Assembly (NCBI GenBank): GCA_016187945.1
Contig: JACPIT010000001.1
Location: 62,001 to 126,000 of the forward strand
Source of the DNA: Opitutia bacterium
GTDB taxonomy: Bacteria > Verrucomicrobiota > Verrucomicrobiia > Opitutales > Opitutaceae
Length of the DNA stretch: 64,000 nt
Direction: 5' to 3'
Below, in pieces: positions 36,440 through 45,244 of this stretch. The notes under the pieces were generated by a model. That model made no database searches. It was given only the letters and a program-made list of their open reading frames with translations, and was not told the DNA's origin. Position 1 is the first letter of the stretch; each line of letters opens with the position of its first letter. A program made the translations under genes and the position numbers.

Positions 36440-37488
36440 CAGAAATTCGGGATCGGCGTCGCGCCATCGGCGCTGGATTGGTAGGCGGCCTCGACGACCG
36501 CCATGGTGCGAAACGCGTCTTCGACGCGCGTGGGCAGCTCGGTCGTCTCGCCGGCGGCGTAGCGCTGGAGCGATTCCATCGTGCCGATGAACGCGTGGGG
36601 GAACCACGACCCTTCGACCGGAATCTCGCGCCATTCGCGCACCGTGTCGCCCGGCGCGACCGAGCAGACTTCGAGCACGTCGCGGCCGCCGCGCGGGTAG
36701 TCGAGGAGGAGGCCGAGTTGCGTGCGGATGGCGCCGCGCGTGCCCTCCCATTTCACGTAGCTCTCCTGGTGGTGCGGACCGAAATCGTGCGCGTGGTTCG
36801 TCGTGATCGTGGCGCGCGTGAAATCGCCGTAATCGAGCGCCATCGTCGTGCGCGTCGAGGCGAGTTGCGGCGTCGACGGGTGGCGCACGGTCTTGGCGTA
36901 GACGCCGCGCGGTTCACCGAGGAACGAGCGGATCAGGTCCACGTAGTGAATGCTGTGGTAGAGAATCTCGAGGCGTGGCGACGTCGCGAGGAACGACCAG
37001 AGGTGCCACGGCATGTGGACGGTCACGCGCACTTCGACGTCGTGCAGTTCGCCGATCGCACCCTCGGCGATCAGCCGGCGTGCGGCGGCGATCGCCGGAG
37101 CGAAGCGCAATTGGAAGTTCACGGCCGCGCGCAGGCGCTTCGCCCGACACAGGCGCAGCAGTGCGCGAGCTTGCGCGAGGTCGGCGCCGAACGGTTTCTG
37201 GATAAGCACGGCGGCACCGTCGGGGAGCTCGCGCAGCACGGATTCGATGGCAGTCGCAGGGACGGCGACGTCGTAGATCGTCTCGGGCGACGACGCCCGA
37301 ATTGCGGCGGCGAGCGACGCGTCGACGCGCGGGAGGCCGAAGTCGGCGGCGAGTTGCATGGCCTTCGCGGAATCGAGATCGACGACGCCGGCCACGGGGA
37401 AGCCCGCGAGGCGGTAGGCGGGCAGATGGGCGTCGCGGACGATGCCGCCGGCGCCGACGAGCTGAATGGGGTAGGGGTGGATCAGCAT
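36439..37488 (-). CDS. Gfo/Idh/MocA-family oxidoreductase
   Basis: 349 residues from the ATG at 37488 (MLIHPYPIQLVGAGGIVRDAHLPAY, read in parts: IQLVGAGGIV, DAHLPAY), which puts the NAD(P)-binding loop at the start. The family Lys-Pro motif is IQKPFG, followed by the typical NFQLRFAPAIAAARRLI and the substrate-domain EILYHSIHYVDLIRSFLG with its active His. These enzymes oxidise sugars, inositols or their acids. It is the first gene of the minus-strand trio and is divergent from the IclR gene. Known D-apiose dehydrogenase belongs to this family, but nothing specific identifies the substrate here. Confidence 0.87.
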   Translation of the reverse strand: MLIHPYPIQLVGAGGIVRDAHLPAYRLAGFPVAGVVDLDSAKAMQLAADFGLPRVDASLAAAIRASSPETIYDVAVPATAIESVLRELPDGAAVLIQKPFGADLAQARALLRLCRAKRLRAAVNFQLRFAPAIAAARRLIAEGAIGELHDVEVRVTVHMPWHLWSFLATSPRLEILYHSIHYVDLIRSFLGEPRGVYAKTVRHPSTPQLASTRTTMALDYGDFTRATITTNHAHDFGPHHQESYVKWEGTRGAIRTQLGLLLDYPRGGRDVLEVCSVAPGDTVREWREIPVEGSWFPHAFIGTMESLQRYAAGETTELPTRVEDAFRTMAVVEAAYQSSADGATPIPNF

Positions 37489-37520
37489 GAAAAACGGAAC
37501 CGCGGGTGGCCGAGCCATTT

Positions 37521-37553
37521 TTTATTTGCAAAACGAGATTTTATTAGCAAACA
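37521..37553. promoter_or_regulatory. AT-rich divergent promoter with direct repeats TTTATTWGCAAA
   Basis: The 80-base gap between the oxidoreductase and IclR genes is strikingly AT-rich for this genome. It holds two near-identical 14-mers (37521-37534 tttatttgcaaaac and 37540-37553 tttattagcaaaca) spaced by 19 bases, a plausible IclR operator. Confidence 0.45.
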
Positions 37554-37568
37554 CAGCGCAAGTCCAAA

Positions 37569-38342
37569 ATGCCGAAGACCCCAAGCTACCCCGTGCCGGC
37601 ACTGGAAAAGGGGCTCGATGTCCTCGAGACGCTCGCTGCCGCCGCCGTCCCGCAATCGCTCGCGGAGCTCGCCGCGGCGCTGGAGCGCAGCAGTAGCGAA
37701 TTGTTCCGCATGCTGAATTGCCTCGAGCAGCGCGGCTACATCACGCGCGAGCCGGTCTCCGGGAAATACGCGCTGACCTTGAAACTCTTCAGCCTCGCGC
37801 ACGCGCACTCGGTGATCGAGAAGCTGCTGCGCGCGGCCGGCGTGCCGATGCAGGAGCTGACCGCAAAGGTGCGCGAGTCCGTGCATTTGAGCGTGCTCGA
37901 ACGTGACCGTCTCCTCGTCGTGGCGCAGCAGGAAAGCCCCGAGCGCGTGCGGCTCTCGATCGAAGTCGGCGGCGAATTCGATCCGGTCGCGACGGCGTCG
38001 GGGCGTTTGCTGCTGGCGTTTGCGACCGACGAGCAACGCGCCCAGGCGTTCGCCGGATCGCCAGCATGGAAGGCGCTCTCCGCACGCGCCCGCGCGGCGC
38101 TGGTGGAGACTTTGGCCGAAATCCGGAAAACCGGCCTGTCGTTCGCGGAAAGCGAGACGATCGAGGGTGTGCGCGACGTCGCCGTGCTCGTGGGCAATCC
38201 CGCGAGCGGCGTTCTGGCTGCGCTCGCGATCACGCGGCTGCTCCGCCGCGGCCAACGCGGCGACGAAACCGCACTCGTGGCGGCGATGCGCGGCGCGGCG
38301 AAAGCGATCACCGGATCGCTCGGCTGGGAGGTGGCGGCATGA
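37569..38342 (+). CDS. IclR-family transcriptional regulator
   Basis: A 257-residue regulator with a winged helix at residues 8-75 ([43 protein letters not shown]) and the IclR effector domain ([46 protein letters not shown]). It is divergent from the three-gene oxidoreductase/CoA-transferase set and overlaps the MaoC-like gene (ATGA), so it likely controls both arms. IclR proteins commonly respond to small organic acids, in line with CoA-dependent acid metabolism here. Confidence 0.9.
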   Translation: MPKTPSYPVPALEKGLDVLETLAAAAVPQSLAELAAALERSSSELFRMLNCLEQRGYITREPVSGKYALTLKLFSLAHAHSVIEKLLRAAGVPMQELTAKVRESVHLSVLERDRLLVVAQQESPERVRLSIEVGGEFDPVATASGRLLLAFATDEQRAQAFAGSPAWKALSARARAALVETLAEIRKTGLSFAESETIEGVRDVAVLVGNPASGVLAALAITRLLRRGQRGDETALVAAMRGAAKAITGSLGWEVAA

Positions 38343-38800
38343 AGGCGCAATTTTTCGAGGATTACGTCGTCGGCGTGCAGCGCACTTCGACCGGGCGCAC
38401 GATCACCGACGCCGACATCGTGCTGCACGCCGGCCAGACGGGAGATTTCTATCCGCACCACATGGACGCGGAGTGGTGCAAAACGCAGGACTTCAAGCAG
38501 CGGATCGCGCACGGCACTCTGGTGTTCAGCGTCGCCATCGGTCAGACCGCGGGCGAGATCAACCCCGAGGCGTTCTCCTACGGCTACGATCGCGTGCGCT
38601 TCATCCGCCCGGTCTTCATCGGCGACACGCTCACGTCGCACTGCACGGTGAAGGATCGCCGCGATGACCCGAAGCGCCCGGCGTTCGGCGTCGTAGTCGA
38701 ACTCGTCGAGTCCCTCAACCAGCGCGGCGAGACGGTCCTCGCGGCGGAGCATCTTTTGTTGGTCAAACGTCGTCCACTTTCCACGCCTACGACGTCCTGA
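38339..38800 (+). CDS. MaoC-like dehydratase domain protein
   Basis: A 153-residue single hot-dog protein. The hydratase-2 motif region is [21 protein letters not shown] (here split: [20 protein letters not shown]) followed by [14 protein letters not shown], with the Asp and His of MaoC hydratases. It would hydrate or dehydrate an enoyl-CoA. Translation is coupled to the IclR gene (ATGA). Together with the divergent CoA transferase it completes a small CoA-thioester unit. In other bacteria such proteins pair with mesaconyl-CoA-type steps; that is only a lead. Confidence 0.88.
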   Translation: MKAQFFEDYVVGVQRTSTGRTITDADIVLHAGQTGDFYPHHMDAEWCKTQDFKQRIAHGTLVFSVAIGQTAGEINPEAFSYGYDRVRFIRPVFIGDTLTSHCTVKDRRDDPKRPAFGVVVELVESLNQRGETVLAAEHLLLVKRRPLSTPTTS

Positions 38801-38979
38801 ATCCGGACATCTTTGCCGAAACCAAAAAAGTCCACCGCTCGCGCGTCCGCTTTCCCTCGCGGGCACGCGGCGGGAGGTCTACGCAATGCAATCGAAACTG
38901 AAGCTGCGCCGGGCGACTGGGCACGGCACGCTCATCTCTCTCGGATCGATCGCCGTGACCGCTCAGTCATCAACCTCCC

Positions 38980-39036
38980 CAGAACGCCTACATCGACGAC
39001 CGACAAATCAGCGCCGCCGTAACCTACCGCTTCTGA
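38980..39036 (+). pseudogene. Relic of a TonB-dependent receptor C-terminus
   Basis: One frame reads QNAYIDDRQISAAVTYRF then TGA. This looks like the last strand of an outer-membrane receptor, with the terminal Phe preceded by Tyr-Arg. A neighbouring frame just upstream (RDRSVINL) could be the previous strand, shifted by one base. The 180 bases before are not a coherent frame, and a good terminator follows at 39078. I read this as the remnant of a deleted receptor gene. Chance resemblance is possible because it is short. Confidence 0.4.
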
Positions 39037-39077
39037 CGTTCGTCTCGTTCACCTCAATTTAGTTCGGGGGAACTAAA

Positions 39078-39127
39078 GGCCCCGGATTCTGGCGACCGCA
39101 CTCGCTGGAGTCCGGGGTCCATTTTTT
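39078..39127 (+). terminator. Rho-independent terminator
   Basis: Stem GGCCCCGGATTC / GAGTCCGGGGTCC around a 20-base loop, followed by a T6 run. It sits 42 bases after the receptor-like stop and may also end the IclR-MaoC transcript. The interval 38801-39367 otherwise holds only the relic, one repeat and the next terminator. Confidence 0.7.
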
Positions 39128-39176
39128 GGAGCCGGACGCTCGTCCGCGAAGCAGTTCACGCCGCGACGATTTGCCT

Positions 39177-39236
39177 TAGCGCGGCTCTTGGCCCGCGATG
39201 AAAAATCAGCCAGCGCGAGCTGAAGCTCCGCGCTGC
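39177..39236. repeat. TTAGCGCGGCTCTTGGCCCG degenerate inverted repeat
   Basis: Degenerate member of the family at 22900-22960 and 34041-34099. Confidence 0.6.
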
Positions 39237-39240
39237 CTCC

Positions 39241-39279
39241 GAAAAAGAAAACCGGCGCGCCACCCCCGCGGCGCGCCGG
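39241..39279 (-). terminator. Rho-independent terminator of the AraC-family gene
   Basis: Perfect 10-bp stem ccggcgcgcc/ggcgcgccgg with an 8-base loop. On the minus strand it is followed by ttttcttttt. It lies about 90 bases past the regulator's stop. Confidence 0.75.
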
Positions 39280-39367
39280 AATCCTCCCGACCGTCGCCAG
39301 CATAGCGAATCCCGCCGCCGCGTTCCATCGGTGCGATGATCTTTCGCCTACAGAAAATGCCCCGCGC

Positions 39368-40291
39368 TCACTCGCGCTCGGGACGTTCTCCCGGACGCCG
39401 CACGCGTTGGCGCAATTGCTCCCGCCAATGCTGCGGCGCGATGCCGTAGGCTTGCTTGAACGCCGCCGAAAGATGGAACGCCGAGCTGAAACCGAGGCGC
39501 GCCGCGATGTCGTCGAGCGTCGCGTCGCCGGCCGCCAGCAGGCGCCGGGCGCGGGACAGCCGCAGGTGCACGACGTAGTTCCAGGGCGAAAAACCGGTCT
39601 GCGCCTTGAACTCGCGGCGAAAATGCGAGTAGGCGACGCCGAGATTTTTGGCGAGCGCCTCGACGTTGATCGCCTCGGTGTGGTGGTCGGCGAAGTAGCG
39701 CTCCGCCTCGAGCACCGCTCGCACCATGCGCGCACGCGCCGGCGCCGTTTCCCCTGCGCGCGACCACGCGGCGAGGATGCTCAGGGCGAACGCAGACATC
39801 TCCGGATCGAAGCCCGGTCCGGCGCGCCGCGCGTGTTGATGCAGCGTGTCCATCGCCGCATCGAGCCCCGCCGCCAGCGCTCCGGGGCGGATCGCACCCT
39901 CGACCGCGAGCACGTCGGTCTTCCGCAACGTGTCGACGATCGGCCCGCGCAGCTCGGCCCAGCTCTCGGACCAACCCGTTTTCGCATCCGGGCGGTAGCG
40001 ATGCCAGAGTCCCGGCAGGAGCAGCAGCGCCGTGCCGGTTTCCAAAGTGCGTTTGCCCAACTCGCGCGACTCGAACGTCCCGCGGCCCGACGTGATCAGC
40101 ACGATTTGCAACGCGTCGAGCACGCGCCCGTGGGACCAGTCGAAGTGGTGATCCGCCGGATGCTGGTGCGGCGGGTAGGGCGCCCCCGGCGACACGTCGG
40201 CGAGACCACACGCCGCGACACCGATGCCCCAACGCGCGATGTCGGGATGCTCCGGGAAATAGCGGAAGTAGTCGGGCGACGGCTTGGGCAT
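39368..40291 (-). CDS. AraC-family transcriptional regulator
   Basis: 307 residues from the ATG at 40291 (MPKPSPDYFRYFPEHPD). A cupin-like N-terminal sensor (HQHPADHHFDWSHGRVLDALQIVLI, read as HQHPADHHFDW, LQIVLITSGRGTF) is followed by two AraC helix-turn-helices (INVEALAKNLGVAYSHFRREF and LDDIAARLGFSSAFHLSAAFK). It is divergent from the GH2 galactosidase gene across 121 bases and is the obvious regulator of the GH2/GH42 genes. The effector is probably a sugar; which one is unknown. A strong terminator lies downstream. Confidence 0.9.
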   Translation of the reverse strand: MPKPSPDYFRYFPEHPDIARWGIGVAACGLADVSPGAPYPPHQHPADHHFDWSHGRVLDALQIVLITSGRGTFESRELGKRTLETGTALLLLPGLWHRYRPDAKTGWSESWAELRGPIVDTLRKTDVLAVEGAIRPGALAAGLDAAMDTLHQHARRAGPGFDPEMSAFALSILAAWSRAGETAPARARMVRAVLEAERYFADHHTEAINVEALAKNLGVAYSHFRREFKAQTGFSPWNYVVHLRLSRARRLLAAGDATLDDIAARLGFSSAFHLSAAFKQAYGIAPQHWREQLRQRVRRPGERPERE

Positions 40292-40412
40292 TTCTTGGAT
40301 GCCAAAGATCAGCCCGGATATTCCGCAGCGCAAGCCTTTGCCATACAGTAACTGCACCCGCGATTGCGCGCTGGTCACCCCGGCCGTTTCGGCAACACTC
40401 CCGTTCGCGTTT

Positions 40413-42833
40413 ATGCTGCACTCCAAGCTCCTTCGGCTCCGCCTCGCCGCCGCGTTTTTCCTTCTCGTCGGCGTGACCATCGCGAGCGCGCGCGAACGCT
40501 ACGCCTGGGACGCCCAATGGAAATTCCACCTCGGCGACGCCCCGGGCGCGGCCGCCGCCGATTTCGATGACGCGGCGTGGCGAAAGCTCGATCTCCCGCA
40601 CGATTGGAGCATCGCGCTGCCGCTCGACAAGGATGCGCCCTCCGCGGGCCATGGCGGATTTTTTCAGAACGGCATTGGCTGGTATCGGAAAACCTTTCGC
40701 GCCGCCAAGTCGTGGCGCGGTCAACTTGTCACGCTCGAGTTCGACGGCGTGATGATGAACGCCGAGGTGTTCGTGAACGGTGTGGCGGTCGGGAAGCACG
40801 CGCATGGCTTCACGCCGTTCACGGTCGATCTGACGCCGCATTTGAAACTCGCCGCGGAAAACGTCGTCGCCGTGCGGGTCGATCACTCGGCGCAACCGAC
40901 GGCGCGCTTCTACACCGGCGCGGGCATCTACCGGCACGTCACGCTGCACGTCAGTGCGCCGGTGCGCGTGGCCGCGGACGGCGTGCTTGCGGTGACCAGC
41001 GCGCTTTCGTCGACTGAAGCGACGCTCGCCGTCGAGACGACGCTCGCGAATGCGACGGCGGCCGAACGGAAAATTTCGGCGGAAATCAGCATCTTCGATG
41101 TCGCCGGGAAACGCGTCGCGCAGGTGAAGACGCCAGCGACCGTCGCCTCGGGCACGGAGTCGCGTGTCAGCACCACGGTGAAAGTCGCGCAACCGCAGCC
41201 GTGGTCGCCTGCGACCCCGACGCTCTATCGTGCCGTCGTGCGCCTCACCGACGGCAACGAGCTGCTCGACGACTACTCGACGCTCTTCGGCATCCGCACG
41301 CTGCGCTGGTCCGCGGAGCGCGGCCTCGAATTGAATGGCGCGCCGATCAAGCTCAACGGCGGCAACGTTCACCACGACACCGGCATCCTCGGCGCCGCCG
41401 CCTTCGATCGCGCCGAGGAGCGCAAGGTGGAACTCTTGAAAGCGGAAGGCTTCAACGCCGTCCGCACCGCGCACAATCCGCCATCGCGCGCGTTTCTCGA
41501 TGCCTGCGATCGCCTCGGCCTGCTCGTGATGGACGAGATTTTCGACGGCTGGGCGAAAGCCAAAACCAAACACGACTACCACGAACTCTTCGTCGCCGAG
41601 TGGTCGCGCGACGTGGAGGCGTGGGTGAAGCGCGACCGCAATCATCCGTCGGTCGCGATCTGGAGCATCGGCAACGAGATGTTCGAGCGCACGAGCGCGG
41701 AAGGGCAGCGCATCGCGCGCGAACTCGCCGATCGCGTGCGCACGCTCGATCCGACGCGCCCCGTGTCGGCCGGCGTCAACGGCGCGGGCAAGGGCGGCAA
41801 GTGGGAGCAACTCGACCCGCTCTTCGCCTCGCTCGATATCGCCGGCTACAATTACGAACTCGCCGCGCAGCACACGAACGACCACGCGCGTCTGCCGAAC
41901 CGCATCATGATGGCGACCGAGTCGTATCAGACAGAAGTCTTCGCGAACTGGACTATCGCGCAGGCGCAGCCGCACGTCGTCGGCGATTTCGTCTGGAGCG
42001 CGCTCGACTACCTCGGCGAGGCGGGCATCGGCCGCGTATATCTGCCCGACGAGCCGGCGCTGAAACATTGGGAGGGCAACATGTGGCCGTGGCACGGCGC
42101 GGCATGCGGCGACGTCGACCTCATCGGCGGGCGCAAACCGATTTCGCACTACCGCAACATCGTCTGGGATCGCGGCGAGAAACTCTACGCCGCCGTCATC
42201 GCGCCGACGCCCGACGGTCGACCGTGGAACGTCACGCCATGGTCGCTGCCGCCCACGTTGCCGAGCTGGACCTGGCCGGGCGGCGAGGGCAGGGCGCTGA
42301 GCGTCGAAGTCTACTCACGCCACGAGCGCGTGCGCCTCGAGTTGAACGGACGATCTCTCGGCGAGCGGCCTACCGATCGCGCGCACGAATTTCGCGCCGT
42401 CTTCAACGTGCCCTACGCGCCCGGCGAACTCGTGGCCATCGGCCTCGACGGCGACGGCGAGGCCGAACGCTTCACGCTCCGCACGGCGGGCAAGCCGGTC
42501 GAGCTGCGCGTCACTCCCGACCGCACGCGCCTGCGTCCCGGCGGTCAGGACTTGCTCTACCTTACGATCGAGGCGGTCGACGCGAACGGCGTTTGGGTGC
42601 CCAACGCCGATCAGCTCGTGACCGTCGAAGTCTCCGGCGCCGCCACGCTGCTTGCCCTCGGCAACGCCGATCTCACCTCGAAGGAACCCTACCTCGGCCC
42701 GAAGCGCTCGCTCTTTCAAGGTCGCGCGCTCGCCGTCGTGCGCTCGCGCGAAAAAGGCGGCGAAGTCGCCGTCCGTGTGTCCGCTCCCAAACTGAAACCC
42801 GCCACGCTGAACCTGCGCGCCGCCGCGCGCTGA
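40413..42833 (+). CDS. GH2 beta-galactosidase, secreted
   Basis: An 806-residue GH2 enzyme with an export signal (LRLRLAAAFFLLVGVTIASA). Domains: jelly-roll sugar-binding (WRKLDLPHDWSIALPL, GIGWYRKTF), immunoglobulin-like, then the TIM barrel with GGNVHHDTGILGAAAF, AVRTAHNPPSRAFLDACD, acid/base Glu422 in SIGNEMFE and nucleophile Glu503 in MATESY. C-terminal domains of the DUF4982/Big type follow. It releases terminal beta-galactose, or related beta-linked sugars, from oligosaccharides. Divergent AraC control is likely. No insertions. Confidence 0.92.
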   Translation: MLHSKLLRLRLAAAFFLLVGVTIASARERYAWDAQWKFHLGDAPGAAAADFDDAAWRKLDLPHDWSIALPLDKDAPSAGHGGFFQNGIGWYRKTFRAAKSWRGQLVTLEFDGVMMNAEVFVNGVAVGKHAHGFTPFTVDLTPHLKLAAENVVAVRVDHSAQPTARFYTGAGIYRHVTLHVSAPVRVAADGVLAVTSALSSTEATLAVETTLANATAAERKISAEISIFDVAGKRVAQVKTPATVASGTESRVSTTVKVAQPQPWSPATPTLYRAVVRLTDGNELLDDYSTLFGIRTLRWSAERGLELNGAPIKLNGGNVHHDTGILGAAAFDRAEERKVELLKAEGFNAVRTAHNPPSRAFLDACDRLGLLVMDEIFDGWAKAKTKHDYHELFVAEWSRDVEAWVKRDRNHPSVAIWSIGNEMFERTSAEGQRIARELADRVRTLDPTRPVSAGVNGAGKGGKWEQLDPLFASLDIAGYNYELAAQHTNDHARLPNRIMMATESYQTEVFANWTIAQAQPHVVGDFVWSALDYLGEAGIGRVYLPDEPALKHWEGNMWPWHGAACGDVDLIGGRKPISHYRNIVWDRGEKLYAAVIAPTPDGRPWNVTPWSLPPTLPSWTWPGGEGRALSVEVYSRHERVRLELNGRSLGERPTDRAHEFRAVFNVPYAPGELVAIGLDGDGEAERFTLRTAGKPVELRVTPDRTRLRPGGQDLLYLTIEAVDANGVWVPNADQLVTVEVSGAATLLALGNADLTSKEPYLGPKRSLFQGRALAVVRSREKGGEVAVRVSAPKLKPATLNLRAAAR

Positions 42834-42867
42834 CCAAAATGAACCGACACGGGCACGAGGAGGTCTT

Positions 42868-42951
42868 GGCCACAAAAAGGCACGAAGAACCACGACCCGC
42901 GGACTCTGCTTTTCGTGCGTTTTTGCGCCCTTTGTGACCAAGCTCTTCGTG
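42868..42951. repeat. 'ccacaaaaaggcacgaag' inverted repeat
   Basis: Left arm ggccacaaaaaggcacgaag and right arm of the cgtgcgtttttgcgcc / ctttgtgacc type. AT-rich for the region. Same family as the inner part of 51791-51969, 56945-57020 and 57184-57265. Confidence 0.65.
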
Positions 42952-42992
42952 GATTGGGTTTGGTTTCGTCCTGCTAAATTTCTGCCGCCCTC

Positions 42993-45125
42993 ATGAAATC
43001 GCTCCATCTTCTCTCTTCGGTTTTCTGTCTCGCCGCCCTTGCGCTCGTCGCGCGCGCCGCGAACGTCCCGCCGCTCATGTATGGCGCAGCCTGGTATCCC
43101 GAGCAATGGCCCGAGGCGCAGTGGGACGCCGATCTCTCGCGCATGCAAGCCGCCGGGCTGAACATGGTGCGCATCGGCGAGTTTGCCTGGAGCAGCCTCG
43201 AGCCCTCCGAAGGAAACTACCAACTCGACTGGATGGAGCGCGCCGTCGCCGCGGCCGCGCGGCACGGCCTCGTCACGATCGTCGGCACGCCCACCGACAC
43301 GCCGCCCGCCTGGCTGACGACGAAGTATCCCGAAGTGCTGCGCGTGAGCGAGGACGGCAAGCAACTCCAGCACGGCTCGCGCCGGCATTTTTCCACCGCG
43401 AGCGCGAAATATCGCGAACTCTGCGCGAAGATCGTCACGCAACTCGCGCAGCATTTCGGCAAGAACCCGAACGTCGTCGCGTGGCAGATCGGCAACGAGT
43501 TCACCGAAGATTCCTTCGACGACGAGGCGCGCCGCGGCTGGCACCTGTGGCTCGAAAAGCGCTACGGCTCGCTCGACCAGTTGAACAAGCACTGGATGAC
43601 CGCGTATTGGAGCCAGACTTACAGCGAGTGGAGCCAGATTCCGATGACGACCGGCCGTGCGAATCCCGGCCTGCTGCTCGACTACAAACGCTACGTCACC
43701 GACACCTGGCTCGCATTTCAGCGCAACCAGATCGCCGTGCTCCGCGCGCATGTCGAGCCGCGCCAGCTCATCACGACGAACCTCGGCGGCGTGGGCTGGG
43801 CGAACCGCTTCAACCGCCAGCTCATCGCCGCCGACTACGACGTCATCTCGTGGGACGAATACCTCGGCGCCGGCTATGCCGACAGCTCGCGCAACGGCAC
43901 CGGCCACCTCGATCCCGACCGCAGCGGCTCGACGCACGACCTCGTGCGCGGTTGGAAACAGAAAAATTTCTGGGTGCTGGAGATGCCGCCCGGTTTCGTC
44001 GACTGGTCGAGCGTCAGCAACTCGCTCGATCGCGGCGAGACGCGCGCGATGGCGTGGCACGCCGTGGCGCACGGCGCGGACTGCGTCGCCTACTGGCAAT
44101 GGCGCAGCGCGCTCAACGGCCAGGAGCAATACCACGGCTCGCTGGTCGGCCCCGACGGCGAGCCCGTGCCCGTCTACGCCGAGGCCGCCCAAGCCGGTCG
44201 CGAGTTCGCGAAAGCGGCGCCGGTCATCGCCGGCACGTCGCCGGTGGCGGAGGTCGCGTTGATCCACGACTACGACAGCCGCTGGGCGATCGACTTCAAC
44301 CGCTTCAGCAACCGCTACGAGCAGCTCGAGGTGCTGCATAGTTACTACAAGGCGCTGCGGCAGCAGACGCAGTCGGTCGACATCGTCACGCCCGCGATGG
44401 ACCTCGGCCGCTACAAGCTGATCGTCGCGCCGAGCCTGAATGTCGTTTCCGCCGAACTCGCCGCCAAGCTTTCCGCGTGGGTGGAGCAGGGCGGCCACCT
44501 CGTGCTCGGCCCGCGCACGGGCATGAAAAACGAGTTCAATGCGCTCAACACCCAGCGCCAGCCCGGCCCGCTCGTCGCTACGCTCGGCGCGCGCGTGGAG
44601 CAATTCTACGCCTTGCTCGAAGACGTGCCCGTCGCCGGCGAGCGGGGGAGCGGCAAAGCGACCGTCTGGGCGGAAACGCTCGCGCCCTTGTCCGCGGATC
44701 GACTCTCAACTCTCAGCTCTCAACTCTCAACTGCTGCCGGCGCTCCCGAAGTCCTGCTGCGCTACGGCACCGGCAACGATTGGCTCACCGGCCAACCGGC
44801 CGCGCTTCGCCGTCGCGTCGGCCAAGGCACGATCACTTACCTCGGCGCCGTCGTCGACCAGCCGCTCATGCAGACGCTCGCCAAACAGTGGATCGCGCTC
44901 GCGAAAATCGATTCACCGATAATCGCCGTCCCCGACCGCGTGAGCGTCGGCCGCCGCGTCGCCGCCAACCGCGAGGTTTTCATCCTCACGAATTTCGCCG
45001 CCGGCCCGCAGGAGATCGCGTTGCCCGCGCCGATGACTGACGTGCTCAATGGCGGTGAAGTGACGAACGTAAGCCTGCCGCGCTACGGCGTGGCGGTGCT
45101 CCAGCGGCCGCTGACCACGAGGTAG
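42993..45125 (+). CDS. GH42 beta-galactosidase, secreted
   Basis: A 710-residue GH42 enzyme with a signal peptide (LLSSVFCLAALALVARA). The family start MYGAAWYPEQWPEAQWDADLSRM (read as YGAAWYPEQWPE) leads into the barrel, with acid/base Glu169 in IGNEFTED and nucleophile Glu330 in FWVLEMPPG. The trimerisation domain (VALIHDYDSRWAIDF, YKLIVAPSLNVV, GGHLVLGPRTGMKNEFNA) and a C-terminal sandwich follow. It cleaves beta-galactosides, for example pectic galactan fragments. A Ser/Leu-rich stretch (DRLSTLSSQLSTAAG) in the trimerisation domain is encoded by a simple ctcaactctcag reiteration and is probably an insertion. Confidence 0.92.
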   Translation: MKSLHLLSSVFCLAALALVARAANVPPLMYGAAWYPEQWPEAQWDADLSRMQAAGLNMVRIGEFAWSSLEPSEGNYQLDWMERAVAAAARHGLVTIVGTPTDTPPAWLTTKYPEVLRVSEDGKQLQHGSRRHFSTASAKYRELCAKIVTQLAQHFGKNPNVVAWQIGNEFTEDSFDDEARRGWHLWLEKRYGSLDQLNKHWMTAYWSQTYSEWSQIPMTTGRANPGLLLDYKRYVTDTWLAFQRNQIAVLRAHVEPRQLITTNLGGVGWANRFNRQLIAADYDVISWDEYLGAGYADSSRNGTGHLDPDRSGSTHDLVRGWKQKNFWVLEMPPGFVDWSSVSNSLDRGETRAMAWHAVAHGADCVAYWQWRSALNGQEQYHGSLVGPDGEPVPVYAEAAQAGREFAKAAPVIAGTSPVAEVALIHDYDSRWAIDFNRFSNRYEQLEVLHSYYKALRQQTQSVDIVTPAMDLGRYKLIVAPSLNVVSAELAAKLSAWVEQGGHLVLGPRTGMKNEFNALNTQRQPGPLVATLGARVEQFYALLEDVPVAGERGSGKATVWAETLAPLSADRLSTLSSQLSTAAGAPEVLLRYGTGNDWLTGQPAALRRRVGQGTITYLGAVVDQPLMQTLAKQWIALAKIDSPIIAVPDRVSVGRRVAANREVFILTNFAAGPQEIALPAPMTDVLNGGEVTNVSLPRYGVAVLQRPLTTR
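44702..44732. repeat. Tandem ctcaactctcag reiteration inside the GH42 gene
   Basis: Four imperfect copies of ctctcaact read in frame as Ser/Leu/Thr. No counterpart was seen elsewhere in this gene. Confidence 0.75.
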
Positions 45126-45244
45126 AGAAGGGCAGTCCCTTCTCGCCTCCGCGACTTCCGCTTCCAGCACCGAGCGTCGTAATCGCACAACACAACGTCA
45201 TCGGGACACCGTGATTTCCCGGCGCGAACGTCGAAATTTCCCTC

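Noticed and set aside
36440-36751. Longer N-terminus for the solute-binding-like protein
   Set aside because: The extension is arginine-rich, out of phase with the oxidoreductase gene it overlaps, and adds no signal peptide.
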